A stretch of 64,000 bases of DNA, from positions 1,550,001 to 1,614,000 of the forward strand of contig NZ_JAVAJF010000001.1 of NCBI RefSeq assembly GCF_030718085.1. The letters run 5' to 3'. The number at the start of each line of letters is the position of its first letter. Within the stretch, counting starts at the first letter, position 1. The DNA comes from Marinobacter sp. MDS2. GTDB lineage: Bacteria > Pseudomonadota > Gammaproteobacteria > Pseudomonadales > Oleiphilaceae. Position numbers and translations under genes: made by a program. Shown here in pieces: positions 28,738-38,343 of the stretch. The notes beneath the pieces are model-generated. The model saw nothing but the letters and a program-made list of their open reading frames with translations. It did not search any database and was not told the DNA's origin.

Positions 28738-29438
28738 TGCGTCTGGATCAATACCTTTCAACCAGCACGGCACTCTCGCGCAAAGACGCAAAGAAAGTCA
28801 TCAGCCAAGGGCGAGTATACGTGGATGGTGTTCCCGCCCGCTCAGCGAACTTGCAGGTGGCTGTGGGCGCAACCATTGAACTGGATGGCTCCGAACTTCA
28901 TTTACCGGGTGAGCTCTATTTGATGATGAACAAGCCCGATGGTGTCATCAGCGCCACCACCGATAACAGTCAACCTACGGCTGTTGATCTGCTTCCATCA
29001 CCATTGGCCTCGCAAGTCCATATCGCCGGCCGGCTGGATAAGGACACTACTGGGCTGTTACTGCTAACCAGCGATGGCCAGTGGTCGCACCAGGTCACCT
29101 CCCCCCGGCGCGATTGCCCGAAAACCTATCAGGTTCAATTGGCCGCCCCCCTTTCAAGCGAGGCCCGGGCGCAGCTGGAAGCGGGAGTTATGCTCAAAGA
29201 CGAAAACAAACCCACCCTCCCGGCGACGGTGAGAGTGTGTTCTGACGCAGCGATTGAGCTGACCATAAACGAAGGGCGTTACCACCAGGTGAAACGTATG
29301 CTGGCGGCAGTGGGCAATCACGTGACAGGGCTGCACCGCTTGCGAATCGGTACAATCACCTTGGATCCGGCATTGGCGCCGGGCCAATACCGGGAACTGA
29401 CCGAAAACGAAATTCGCTCTATTACCGGGCGGGCTTAA
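28737..29438 (+). CDS. rsuA: 16S rRNA pseudouridine synthase RsuA-like
   Basis: This 233-residue enzyme has an N-terminal S4 RNA-binding domain (RLDQYLSTSTALSRKDAKK) and an RsuA-type pseudouridine synthase domain. The catalytic aspartate lies in AGRLDKDTTGLLLLT; NEGRYHQVKRML is the second conserved motif. RsuA modifies U516 of 16S rRNA. I chose ATG 28737, which overlaps the previous stop by one base. The frame is open further upstream to 28659, but that part lies within the previous gene. It converges with the asparaginase-domain gene, overlapping by four bases. Confidence 0.92.
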   Translation: MRLDQYLSTSTALSRKDAKKVISQGRVYVDGVPARSANLQVAVGATIELDGSELHLPGELYLMMNKPDGVISATTDNSQPTAVDLLPSPLASQVHIAGRLDKDTTGLLLLTSDGQWSHQVTSPRRDCPKTYQVQLAAPLSSEARAQLEAGVMLKDENKPTLPATVRVCSDAAIELTINEGRYHQVKRMLAAVGNHVTGLHRLRIGTITLDPALAPGQYRELTENEIRSITGRA

Positions 29439-29926
29439 CCGGCGCCACCGGTGCGCTCGAATTTCTGCGCTGCCAGATTTTTTCGTACCGCACCGGCTTC
29501 AAAGATCTCTCCGTTCATGGCTATGTATACGCCAGGTGGCAGCAGCTGCACAGCCGACCAGGCAAAGCCGATGTTGAAGATAGCGTCGGTTCGGCGCATT
29601 CGCGCAGGCTGCATGGCACCCGTCAGCACGATCGTTTTACCGGCAGCTTGCTTCAACACCTCTCCGGTTGTGGCCATGGTGTCTGTGCCATGCGTGATGA
29701 GTATCCGCTGACTGGAAGTTTCGTTCACCGCCTCAAGAACGGCCGCACGGTCTTCATCTGTCAGCTCGAGACTGTCTTTTCGCATCAATTCACGCAGAGC
29801 ATAACCGCCATGAATGTTGGACTCGGTCAGCAGTTCCGGCAACACGCTATCGCCAATTTCAAATTGGCTATTGGCATCGAAGTACACCTTATCGATGGTG
29901 CCGCCAGTGGTCAGAATCTGAATCAT
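29435..29926 (-). CDS. Asparaginase-domain protein (N-terminal domain only)
   Basis: This 163-residue protein equals the N-terminal domain of L-asparaginases: ILTTGGTIDK at residues 4-13 carries the first catalytic threonine, and ITHGTDTM in the middle carries the second Thr-Asp pair. The C-terminal domain present in full enzymes (about 330 residues) is absent, and no frameshifted remainder is visible downstream, where rsuA occupies the sequence. Proteins of this short form occur in other gammaproteobacteria, so it is probably not a pseudogene. Whether it hydrolyses asparagine is unknown. Confidence 0.8.
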   Translation of the reverse strand: MIQILTTGGTIDKVYFDANSQFEIGDSVLPELLTESNIHGGYALRELMRKDSLELTDEDRAAVLEAVNETSSQRILITHGTDTMATTGEVLKQAAGKTIVLTGAMQPARMRRTDAIFNIGFAWSAVQLLPPGVYIAMNGEIFEAGAVRKNLAAQKFERTGGAG

Positions 29927-30104
29927 AGGCTACTCAATTTCGTTGTTCATCGGTTTGGGCAGCTACTATATCAGCGCGCCTCTCCTGACGCAGGCCTGGA
30001 ATTCCGTTATTCATAACCCTCTTAAGCCATATCGAAAATCCTTGTTTGTCTTATTTTTCGACCACCCTTAATATGGCGCACCTTTTTGGTGCAATAGGAT
30101 TGGC

Positions 30105-30734
30105 ATGGGCATTCGTAACGAAAGATTACGCTGGCAACTGGCAGTAGGGTTGCTCAAAGCGCTTCATCTGGAAAATCTGGCGCAACGATACAGCCGCAAG
30201 ACTGTTCTCGCCGGATTTAATCTGATTAACGGCGGCCTTAGCATTGCCTTGGTGGCGTTTGTCGCTCTGGTTACTCAGGAAGCGTTTATATTTCCGTCAC
30301 TCGGAGCCACTGCGTTTATCCTCTTTTACATCCCGATGGCTCAACCCGCCTCGCCTAAAAACACCTTATGCGGCCATTTGATTGGCGCATTAATGGGCTT
30401 ACTGAGCCTCTATTTGTTCGGCTTACAAGAGCAATCATCGGCGTTTCTGACTGGCGTAGACCTTCCTCGCGTTGGAGCCGCAGCCCTATCATTAGGGTTA
30501 ACAGGCTGCTTAATGGTGCTCTTTAATGTTGCACATCCGCCAGCGGGCGCAACAGCGCTGATCGTATCCCTGGGGCTGATGCCTGACCCGGCCCAGCTGC
30601 CTGTGTTGATGGCGGGCGTCGCTTTGCTGCTCGCTCATGCTTTTGCCATGAACCGGCTCGCAGGCATTCCCTACCCGCTCTGGTCGACTAAAACCACTAC
30701 GGCCGGATCAGCAGCCTCCTCAGTGGCGCAGTAA
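30105..30734 (+). CDS. HPP family membrane protein
   Basis: This 209-residue integral membrane protein has about five hydrophobic segments and the HPP family signature NVAHPPAGATALIVSLG near residue 145, plus FPSLGATAFILF earlier. Members in plants and cyanobacteria have been linked to nitrite transport, but bacterial members are mostly uncharacterised. The ATG at 30105 is preceded by AGGA. It is convergent with the PAAR gene, six bases apart. Confidence 0.8.
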   Translation: MGIRNERLRWQLAVGLLKALHLENLAQRYSRKTVLAGFNLINGGLSIALVAFVALVTQEAFIFPSLGATAFILFYIPMAQPASPKNTLCGHLIGALMGLLSLYLFGLQEQSSAFLTGVDLPRVGAAALSLGLTGCLMVLFNVAHPPAGATALIVSLGLMPDPAQLPVLMAGVALLLAHAFAMNRLAGIPYPLWSTKTTTAGSAASSVAQ

Positions 30735-30739
30735 AGACA

Positions 30740-31033
30740 TCAACTACCGATGATAACGGTGCCACTGCCAATAGTGACGCCACCACATGAGACTGCGCTG
30801 CCCGTGATCGCCGCGGGCTGCCCGTTTATCATGACGGTCGCTGAACCGGCTGCAATGGTCCGGGGATGGGGTGGGTGTTTCGGTTTGGAGTGAGGCGCTA
30901 GAGGATCGCCTAATCTGGCAACGGGCTTGCCATCAACCAAGACATCGGGAGAACCTGCAATGACAGGCGTGGGAGGGAAGCCGGCGTGATCCATGCCCAG
31001 ATCACCCAAAAGCACAATGGGCTTACTCATCAT
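30740..31033 (-). CDS. PAAR domain protein
   Basis: This 97-residue protein is a stand-alone PAAR domain, which caps the VgrG spike of type VI secretion systems and binds zinc. Typical features are an early LGDLGMDHAGFPPTPV, the DVLVDGKPVARLGD and HPRTIAAGSATVMINGQPAA repeats and a final GSGTVIIG. There is no effector extension. The start is one of two tandem Met codons (31033 or 31030) after AGGA. No vgrG or other type VI gene is in the window. Confidence 0.88.
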   Translation of the reverse strand: MMSKPIVLLGDLGMDHAGFPPTPVIAGSPDVLVDGKPVARLGDPLAPHSKPKHPPHPRTIAAGSATVMINGQPAAITGSAVSCGGVTIGSGTVIIGS

Positions 31034-31141
31034 CTGATTCCTTTCAAAATTGAGCTTAGGGCCGCCATCCTATAACGATAGCGCCCCCAACCCAAGCCGA
31101 CACTTGCATCCTTAGAAGTGCCGCACATTAATGCTGAACTA

Positions 31142-31753
31142 TCAGCCGCTGATAAAGACCGGACCAACCCCCAGATTCCACAGAATGACCGAGCCACCTC
31201 TTGTTGATACCAGTATCACCAGAGCAACCGTGAGCAAAGCTCCGCCGTACATGACGGCCCGTTCTTTCTCGATACCCATGACTATGGGCAGACCGTCGTA
31301 CATCAGCCAAGCGCTATAAGCCGCAGCCGCCAGGAACACAAAGGCATTAAACCACGGAACCGGATACAGCAACGCGAAGCCTGCCAGGAACATGGGTGTA
31401 CAGGAATAAGCCGCAAGCGCAATGCCGTTGGAAGGCACGTGTTCTTCCTTCGCGCCGTAGGTTTTGGCCATCCAGTTAATGGCATAGCCCAGCGCAAAAA
31501 CACCCACCAGCATCGCGATGTAGGTCAGGATACTCAGCTGTAGCGCACTGATTTCCGTTAACTTGATCAACCGCTCGTTACCGACTGTCCAGCCGAAATG
31601 GGCGGTGGAGATATAGGCGCAAATTGGCGCAATGGAAGCCAATGCCAGCACATAGGCGACATAGAGCTTCATCGGACTTTCATGTTCTTTACGTATCGAT
31701 GCCCACTCCTCGCCGGGATGGGTAAAGAGACCGAACGCATGAGACAGCAGCAT
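31142..31753 (-). CDS. Yip1-family membrane protein
   Basis: This 203-residue protein has five hydrophobic segments (about 29-49, 71-95, 111-131, 136-152, 165-185) after an N-terminal soluble part with FTHPGEEWASIRKE. This pattern belongs to the bacterial Yip1/DUF1282 family of inner-membrane proteins, whose role is unknown. The start MLLSHAFGL at 31753 has no strong ribosome-binding site. It stands alone 108 bases upstream of the PAAR gene in the same direction. Confidence 0.75.
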   Translation of the reverse strand: MLLSHAFGLFTHPGEEWASIRKEHESPMKLYVAYVLALASIAPICAYISTAHFGWTVGNERLIKLTEISALQLSILTYIAMLVGVFALGYAINWMAKTYGAKEEHVPSNGIALAAYSCTPMFLAGFALLYPVPWFNAFVFLAAAAYSAWLMYDGLPIVMGIEKERAVMYGGALLTVALVILVSTRGGSVILWNLGVGPVFISG

Positions 31754-32010
31754 AAACTACCCCGCATTTTACTGTTGTTAGTATCGGGACACACGGCACC
31801 CAAAGCCAATCAGGTTTTCTGCCGTTTGTAGTCTTAACTATAGTCAAGAACGGCGAGCGTAACAGGAACATTTGATTCCATTTCGTTCATAGACGCGCGC
31901 AGTCAGATCATTTGGTTCTTGCAAGAGGCCAAAGCGGCGATTTGCCCTTCCCCAGAAACGCAAAAAGGCAGCCGAAGCTGCCTTTTAATGCTGTGCCTGA
32001 ATCTTAACGA
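31754..32010. other. Intergenic region with cspA terminator
   Basis: About 257 bases between the Yip1-family gene and the cold-shock gene. Apart from the terminator near 31963-31986 I see no gene-like frame or structured element. Confidence 0.4.
31962..31986 (-). terminator. Intrinsic terminator after the cold-shock gene
   Basis: AAAAGGCAGC pairs with GCTGCCTTTT across a 4-base loop; on the minus strand the stem runs into a T-rich TTTTTG. It lies 25 bases after the cspA-type stop. Confidence 0.8.
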
Positions 32011-32217
32011 TTACAGAGCTACAACGTTCTCCGCCTGAGGACCTTTCTGGCCCTGAGTTACGGTGAACTCGACCTGCTGGCCTTCGGCCAGAGTCTTGAA
32101 TCCTGAGCCTTGGATGGCGCTGTAGTGAACAAATACGTCCGGGCCGCCTTCACGAGTGATAAAGCCAAAACCTTTAGCTTCGTTGAAGAACTTAACAGTA
32201 CCGGTAACAGTAGACAT
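32011..32217 (-). CDS. Cold-shock domain protein (CspA family)
   Basis: This 68-residue protein is a single cold-shock domain that binds single-stranded RNA or DNA. The RNP1 motif KGFGFI and RNP2 motif DVFVHYSAI are intact. ATG 32217 ([11 protein letters not shown]) is preceded by GGAAG at eight bases; the frame is open further to 32238 but homologues begin here. A strong terminator follows. The 260-base region upstream could hold the long leader usual for cold-shock genes. Confidence 0.95.
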   Translation of the reverse strand: MSTVTGTVKFFNEAKGFGFITREGGPDVFVHYSAIQGSGFKTLAEGQQVEFTVTQGQKGPQAENVVAL

Positions 32218-32480
32218 ACGTAAACTTCCTGAAATCAATCATTTTTCTGCCGCCACACACCAATCTGGCGCTGGTCAGCGTGTATACGGAAAAACTGAAC
32301 TCGCGGGATCAAAAACAGGACGGCACTACTAACTGCGGAGGTACGTCTTATTCATGAACTGCTTTGCTAATCTTTCCTTCAGTAAACACTCTACTCTGGA
32401 AAATCGGGCTTGCCAAGGGTCTTTGTGAGAATTTCTGTAGGTAAAGATACACAGTCCAAAACCGGACCATCTCCGACGGC
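32218..32480. other. Upstream region of the cold-shock gene
   Basis: This 263-base gap between crcB and the cold-shock gene, both on the minus strand, has no convincing ORF. A long 5' leader of the cold-shock transcript is the most likely content; I see no fluoride-riboswitch-like core. Confidence 0.35.
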
Positions 32481-32861
32481 TTAACCTTTCAGTATTGCGA
32501 ACGTCCAGACGCCCAAAGCGGTCATCAGAATTGAACCGATAACGTGCAACAGGACCCCCGCCAGAGCTGCGGCCCACTTGCCGTCTTGAAGCGCACCAAA
32601 CATTTCCAGGGAAAAAGTCGAGAAGGTCGTCAACGCGCCACACAATCCGGTAATCGCAAATAAGCGCCATTCCGGAGCCAACGCACTGTTGTGACTGAAA
32701 AAGCCAATCAACATGCCTACCAGCCAGCCGCCAGACAGGTTAGCAACCAAGGTTCCCCAAGGAATGGCGTGGTATGACGCATTAAGCCATAAGCCCAGGG
32801 CCCAGCGAAGGTTGGCGCCGATCACGGCGCCAACACTCACGGCAAGGGCAGAAAGCCACAT
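32481..32861 (-). CDS. crcB: Fluoride ion exporter CrcB
   Basis: This 126-residue protein is a dual-topology fluoride channel with four hydrophobic helices. Family motifs are GAVIGANLRW (about 11-20), GTLVANLSGGWLVG (36-49, with the central Asn) and GLCGALTTFSTFS (72-84, pore lining). It lies 14 bases downstream of fadE on the same strand, so it is probably read from the fadE transcript; no fluoride riboswitch is visible in front of it, unlike many crcB genes. Confidence 0.93.
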   Translation of the reverse strand: MWLSALAVSVGAVIGANLRWALGLWLNASYHAIPWGTLVANLSGGWLVGMLIGFFSHNSALAPEWRLFAITGLCGALTTFSTFSLEMFGALQDGKWAAALAGVLLHVIGSILMTALGVWTFAILKG

Positions 32862-32875
32862 TTCAGCTCAATTCC

Positions 32876-35323
32876 TCAAGCCGGGTTGTGGTCGATAAGC
32901 GTGTCCTTGTTTCGGGCAAACTCATCAAACGGGAAGTCGTCCACGGTCAGCATTTCAAGTACCAAGGCTTCATACTCACGCATGAACTCGGCCTCTTCCT
33001 GAGTGAACACCTCGGCCTTGAGAGCCGCCTCGAACCGCTCTTCCGGATGCAGGGCGGTCATCGGCAGTTCGCCCTTGGCGTAGGCTTTGGTAGCCTTCCG
33101 ATACAACTGTTCCGCCTTGTCGTAGTCCTTCAGCAGATGGTTGTACTGGGCCACCGGATTCGGAACATCGCCTTCACCGTCAGTGGTCCAGGCACCGGCC
33201 AGCAACTTATTGCGCAGCGGCGTATCTTTGGAGATGGCCTGGGCCAGCGCCCGGGTCAACTTGTCGCTGGGTTCTGCCCAGCAACGGCCAAGCGGTAAGG
33301 TGATAACCCGCAGTGCCATGGCCACCGGACGGTTCGGCAAATTCTTGAGGAACTCGTCGAGCGCCGTTTCGGTGCGGTTCAACAGCAAGGTCATGCTGTA
33401 TTCCATCAGCTCTTTCTCGCCTTCAGCCGGCTGTCCTTCGTGCCAGTTCTTCAGCACCATGGAGCCCAAATACAGATTCGCCAGCATATCGCCCAAACGA
33501 GCAGACAGCAGCTCACGCATCTTCAGCTCGCCACCCAACGTGGACATAGCCGCATCGGCACACAGGCCAAACGCAGAACTGAAGCGGGCCAACGCCTGCG
33601 CGTATTGGCTGGACGCACTGTCGAGGGGCACGTCCGCTTTACCGATACCAAAGGCCTGAGTAAAGGCCCGCGCGGCGTTGCCGAAGATCAGCCCGGCATG
33701 GCCAAAGAAGGCTTCGTCGAAGGCTTTCAGGTCGTCGTTGTCTTTGGCGGCCAGCTCTTTCAATACGTATGGATGGCAACGAATGGCACCCTGCCCGAAG
33801 ATCATCAGGCTGCGGGTCATGATGTTGGCCCCCTCCACCGTGATCGATACCGGCATGCCGCTGTAGCCAATGCCCAGATAGTTGCGGGGCCCCAATGTGA
33901 CCGCTTTACCACCGTGCACGTCCATGGCGTCGGTCAGAATGTCACGCTGGAACTCGGTCAGGTGATACTTCAGGATGGCAGACGGCACCGCCGGTTTCTC
34001 ACCCCTATCAATCATGTTCGCCGTGTGATTAACCGCCGACTGGGCAATGTAGGTCTTGCTGGCAATTCGCGCCAGAGGTGCCTGCACACCTTCCATTTCA
34101 GCCACCGGGGTATTGAACTGGCGGCGAACGCGGGTAAAGCCACCCGCCGTACCCACCGAGTACGCAGCTGCACCGGCAGCACCGGACGGCAGCGTAATAC
34201 AGCGGCCAACCGACAGACATTCAACCAGCATACGCCAGCCCTGGCCTGCCATTTCCTGACCACCGATGATGAAATCCAGCGGAATGAAGACGTCTTTGCC
34301 TTTAATCGGCCCGTTCATGAACGGTGAACCGATCGGGCAATGACGGCGGCCAATTTCCATGCCATCGGTATCGCGCGGGATCAAGGCACAGGTAATACCA
34401 TGGTCTTCGGTGTCGCCCAGCAGCCCGTCAGGGTCGAACATCCGGAACGCCAGCCCGACTACGGTGGCCACCGGGGCCAGAGTGATCCAGCGTTTCTCGA
34501 AGTTGAGGCGAATACCCAGTACTTCTTTTCCGTCAACTTCCTGTTTGCACACGATACCGGTGTCAGGCAATGACGTAGCGTCCGAACCGGCACGAGGCCC
34601 GGTCAAACCAAAGCAAGGAATCTCGCGACCATCGGCCAGGCGCGGCAGATAGTGCTTTTTCTGTTCCTCGGTTCCGTATTTCAACAGCAGCTCGCCGGGG
34701 CCGAGAGAATTTGGCACCCCGACAGTGACCATCAACATTTCGTTCGCGGCCAACTTCTGTAGCACCGCGGTCTGTGCTTTCGCTGAGAAACCCAGACCAC
34801 CGTATTCTTTCGGGATGATCATGCCGAAGAACTTTTCTTTCTTCAGAAAATCCCACAGTTCCTTCGGCAAATCGGCACGCTCAACAGCAAGATCCCAGGC
34901 ATTGCACATGCTGATGGCTTGTGTGCACTGGTTGTCCACGAAGGCTTGTTCTTCTTCATTGAGCCCATTGTGACGATTGATCAACAGGTTGTGCCAATCC
35001 GGCCGACCGGTGAACAGCTCACCATCCCAGCCCACGGTGCCCGCTTCCAACGCGACCTTTTCGGTTTCCGAGACTTTGGGCGCCACTTTTTTGAACATGG
35101 CAAACACCCGCGGGGTGAGCCAGTTGATACGGAATTGAGGCAAACCCGCCGCAGCCGTGATCGCTGCACCAACGAACAGCACCAGGCTTAACCAGCCCGA
35201 GCCGATAAACAGGGATAGCACGCCCACGACCAACATCACGCCAATGGCATGCTTGGCGCCCGACTCTCGGCGCATCACAAACAGCAAGCCGGCTAGTGCC
35301 GCCAGAAAAAGAATCAAAGTCAT
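32876..35323 (-). CDS. fadE: Acyl-CoA dehydrogenase FadE
   Basis: This 815-residue enzyme catalyses the first step of fatty-acid beta-oxidation. The N-terminus has two or three hydrophobic segments (about residues 1-60), as in the membrane-associated FadE of gammaproteobacteria. The dehydrogenase core has KEYGGLGFSAKAQ, CFGLTGPRAGSDATS and a C-terminal part with DAMDVHGGKAV and the FadE-specific tail (DUF1974 type). Length matches E. coli FadE (814). ATG 35323 is preceded by GAGAGAACC. crcB follows closely. Confidence 0.96.
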   Translation of the reverse strand: MTLILFLAALAGLLFVMRRESGAKHAIGVMLVVGVLSLFIGSGWLSLVLFVGAAITAAAGLPQFRINWLTPRVFAMFKKVAPKVSETEKVALEAGTVGWDGELFTGRPDWHNLLINRHNGLNEEEQAFVDNQCTQAISMCNAWDLAVERADLPKELWDFLKKEKFFGMIIPKEYGGLGFSAKAQTAVLQKLAANEMLMVTVGVPNSLGPGELLLKYGTEEQKKHYLPRLADGREIPCFGLTGPRAGSDATSLPDTGIVCKQEVDGKEVLGIRLNFEKRWITLAPVATVVGLAFRMFDPDGLLGDTEDHGITCALIPRDTDGMEIGRRHCPIGSPFMNGPIKGKDVFIPLDFIIGGQEMAGQGWRMLVECLSVGRCITLPSGAAGAAAYSVGTAGGFTRVRRQFNTPVAEMEGVQAPLARIASKTYIAQSAVNHTANMIDRGEKPAVPSAILKYHLTEFQRDILTDAMDVHGGKAVTLGPRNYLGIGYSGMPVSITVEGANIMTRSLMIFGQGAIRCHPYVLKELAAKDNDDLKAFDEAFFGHAGLIFGNAARAFTQAFGIGKADVPLDSASSQYAQALARFSSAFGLCADAAMSTLGGELKMRELLSARLGDMLANLYLGSMVLKNWHEGQPAEGEKELMEYSMTLLLNRTETALDEFLKNLPNRPVAMALRVITLPLGRCWAEPSDKLTRALAQAISKDTPLRNKLLAGAWTTDGEGDVPNPVAQYNHLLKDYDKAEQLYRKATKAYAKGELPMTALHPEERFEAALKAEVFTQEEAEFMREYEALVLEMLTVDDFPFDEFARNKDTLIDHNPA

Positions 35324-35461
35324 TTCAGGTTCTCTCTGTCTTCCATGGATTAAAGCCTTTGTCGTATTGACCCAAGGCTCCAGCTAATGAATCGCTTATC
35401 CAACTTACCTTAACAAGAGCCCTTGCGCTAGATAACCCTGAGCGCACATTCACCGTTTACA

Positions 35462-38326
35462 TCACGATGTTACGATCACCCGGATGCCTTCTAACGCCAA
35501 ACTGGCATGGCCCACCGCTTCACGCGCTGCTGCCAACTGGTCACGCAGGAAGTCGATTTCCTCATCACGAATTGCCGGATTGACCTTTTTCAACGCCTCC
35601 AAGCGCCGGATCTCCGGTTCAAAACCTGCGCCAACCTGAGCCAGAGCCTGCTCTTTCAGGGGCTCCAGATGCGGATCAGACAGCCGTTCTGCATGATCCA
35701 CCATGGTTTCCACCTCAGCCCGGATCTTCGGCACGATCGCCTGGGCTGTGCGCCGACGAATGTTCGAGCACAACTCGTTCAGACGGTCATGGGGCAATGC
35801 CTTCGACAGATCACGGCCGTTGACGTCCACCACCAGTCGTAGCGGCGACACCGGCAGGTAGCGGGTCAATTGCAGGCTCTCGGGGGCCGGGCAATGCACG
35901 GCAAACACGGCTTCCAATAGCAGAGTTCCCGGCGGCAGCGCTTTGACTGACAGATTGGCCAGCGCGGCCTTACCCAAGCCCGAACTGGTCACCGAGTCCA
36001 TCACGCCCGTTACCATCGGGTGCTCCCAACTCATGAACGCCATATCTTCACGCTGCAGCGCCTGTTCACGCTCCCAGGTCACCGTCAGCCCGTCTTCCGG
36101 CAGCTCGGAGACGTGGCCAGACTGATACTGCTCGCCAGGCTTAAGTACGTCGGCGTGTTCGCTGTGGTCTTCGATATCGACACCCAATATATCGAAAGCC
36201 TGCACCATGTAATCGCGCACCTGAGCCGAACCTTCTTCTTTCTCGATCTCGGCGATCAGGGCTTCTGCCTCATCCCGGCGGCAGGAATTTAATTCGATCA
36301 GTGCATCCCGCCCGTTATGCAACAGAGTTTTCAAGCGCTCGGTTTCGTCGGCGCTGGCCGCCAGCAATGGCTCCAGTGCCGCCTGGTCTCCGTCGAGGGC
36401 CTTCTGCCAATCGCTACTGACGTGCTCATGCACCGCAACGCCTACGGCACAGCTTTCCGCGAAAGCATTCAAACCTTCCTGGAACCAACTGTACTGAACT
36501 TCCTGACTGGTACCCTGCAGGTAGGGTATATGGATTTTGATGGCCTCGGTCTGCCCAATCCGGTCCAAACGACCAATCCGCTGCTCCAGCAAATCGGCAT
36601 TCGCCGGCAGGTCAAACAACACCAGGTGATGGGCAAACTGGAAGTTGCGGCCTTCACTGCCGATTTCCGAACAGATCAACGCCTGAGCGCCCTGCTCGGT
36701 GTCGGCAAAATACGCCGCAGCACGATCCCGCTCAACCAGACTCAGATGTTCGTGGAAGGCGGCACTGCGAATACCCGCCCTTAACTGCAAATAACTCTCG
36801 AGTGCCATGGCCGTATCGGCGCGGGCACAGATGACAACCACTTTTGCCGGTCGCAGACTGGCCAGTTTTTTCTCCAACCAAGCCACCCGGGGGTCTTCCG
36901 CCAGCCACTTCTCTTCCGCCGCGGTTTGTTCGGGTGCCAGACCCACATCTCCGTACCGGGCCTGCTCGTAGAGTTCGGGACACGGCAGAGGCTCCGGCAG
37001 CGGCTGGCGCTCCGGGAAACCTTTAATGGCGGCGCGGGTATTTCGGAACAAGACTCGCCCGGTTCCGTGACGGTCTAACAGGGCGTCGATAATGGCTTGG
37101 TGCGCATCGTCTTGCGTCAGTAACTCGGTCAGTTCGTCGCCCAACCAGCTCTGCAGCGCGGCTTGATCTTCTTCCGCGATTTGATCCGGCGTTGCCTGCA
37201 GCCGGCGCACCACCGAATTGATGGCTTCGTACTGTTGCTCTTCCGCACGGAACGTTTCCAAATCGTGGAAACGGGCCGGGTCCAGCAAGCGCAAACGGGC
37301 AAAATGGCTGGCGATGCCCACCTGTTCCGGGGTTGCGGTCAACAGCAACAGGCCTTTACTGGCTGCAGACAGTTCCTCAACCACGTTGTATTCCGGGCTT
37401 GCTTGTTCTGGTGCCCACGCCAGGTGATGGGCTTCGTCCACCACCATCAAATCCCAGCCCGCGGCCAAGGCGTGGTTGCGGGCTTTTTCGCTGTTCACCA
37501 GAAAATCCAGACTGCACAGAACCAACTGGTCTGATTCGAACGGATTTTCGCCATCATCGTCATCACCAAAGATGTGGTTTACCAACGCATCCACATCGTC
37601 TTCCTGGGCCTTGATGTCGTCGTAGCGGCCTTGATCGACAATCGAGAATCTCAGATTGAACCGGCGCAGCATCTCAACCAGCCACTGGTGCATGAGCGAG
37701 TCGGGTACCACAATCAATGCTCGGCGCGCCCGACCGGTATGCAACTGGTAGTGCAGAATGAGGCCGGCCTCGATGGTTTTACCCAGCCCCACTTCGTCTG
37801 CCAGCAACACGCGTGGCGCGTGGCGACGCGCCACTTCATGGGCGATGTACAGCTGGTGAGGCAGGTGCTGGGTGCGGGCACCAATCAGCCCTTGCGCGGC
37901 AGACGCACGAAGCCGGTCTTGGTGTTCAAGCGTGGACACACGCAAACGGAAGGCGCCATTGCGATCAAACTGGCCGGCAAACAAACGCTGGTGGGGCGCC
38001 GAAAAATTCACCGATCCCGCCAATTTTACTTCAGAAACCTGCACGGTCTGTTCGCCGTCATCAGCGTGGTACATCAGAATGCCGCCGACTTCTTCTACGG
38101 CTCGCACGGTATATTTGCTGCCATCAAAGGTTTCTATGTCCTCGCCCAGCTGAAACACAATTCTGGACAAAGGTGCATTATCGATGGCGTATGTGCGTTC
38201 CTCATCGGCCGCAGGAAATCCCAGGGTGACTCGACGACCGGAGATATCAGTAACAATACCCAATCCCAATGCCGTATCACTGTGGCTGACCCAACGCTGG
38301 CCGATGGCAAATTCCGATGTTTCCAA
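35462..38326 (-). CDS. rapA: RNA polymerase-associated ATPase RapA
   Basis: This 954-residue SWI2/SNF2 translocase recycles RNA polymerase stalled on DNA or RNA. N-terminal Tudor-like domains (about 1-110) precede helicase motifs: LLADEVGLGKTIEAG (motif I), VVDEAHH (motif II), LLLTATPEQ (motif III) and SEGRNFQFAHHLVLFDLP and QRIGRLDRIGQ (motifs V and VI). The long RapA C-terminal regions follow. It begins 17 bases after the cysZ stop on the same strand. Confidence 0.96.
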   Translation of the reverse strand: METSEFAIGQRWVSHSDTALGLGIVTDISGRRVTLGFPAADEERTYAIDNAPLSRIVFQLGEDIETFDGSKYTVRAVEEVGGILMYHADDGEQTVQVSEVKLAGSVNFSAPHQRLFAGQFDRNGAFRLRVSTLEHQDRLRASAAQGLIGARTQHLPHQLYIAHEVARRHAPRVLLADEVGLGKTIEAGLILHYQLHTGRARRALIVVPDSLMHQWLVEMLRRFNLRFSIVDQGRYDDIKAQEDDVDALVNHIFGDDDDGENPFESDQLVLCSLDFLVNSEKARNHALAAGWDLMVVDEAHHLAWAPEQASPEYNVVEELSAASKGLLLLTATPEQVGIASHFARLRLLDPARFHDLETFRAEEQQYEAINSVVRRLQATPDQIAEEDQAALQSWLGDELTELLTQDDAHQAIIDALLDRHGTGRVLFRNTRAAIKGFPERQPLPEPLPCPELYEQARYGDVGLAPEQTAAEEKWLAEDPRVAWLEKKLASLRPAKVVVICARADTAMALESYLQLRAGIRSAAFHEHLSLVERDRAAAYFADTEQGAQALICSEIGSEGRNFQFAHHLVLFDLPANADLLEQRIGRLDRIGQTEAIKIHIPYLQGTSQEVQYSWFQEGLNAFAESCAVGVAVHEHVSSDWQKALDGDQAALEPLLAASADETERLKTLLHNGRDALIELNSCRRDEAEALIAEIEKEEGSAQVRDYMVQAFDILGVDIEDHSEHADVLKPGEQYQSGHVSELPEDGLTVTWEREQALQREDMAFMSWEHPMVTGVMDSVTSSGLGKAALANLSVKALPPGTLLLEAVFAVHCPAPESLQLTRYLPVSPLRLVVDVNGRDLSKALPHDRLNELCSNIRRRTAQAIVPKIRAEVETMVDHAERLSDPHLEPLKEQALAQVGAGFEPEIRRLEALKKVNPAIRDEEIDFLRDQLAAAREAVGHASLALEGIRVIVTS

Positions 38327-38343
38327 GAAACCTCCAATACAAG

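Noticed and set aside
29435..29926. Asparaginase-like gene as a pseudogene
   Set aside because: The frame is intact, ends at a normal stop, and no decayed second domain is present downstream.
32218..32880. Fluoride riboswitch for crcB
   Set aside because: crcB follows fadE by only 14 bases, and I see no riboswitch core there or in the gap beyond.
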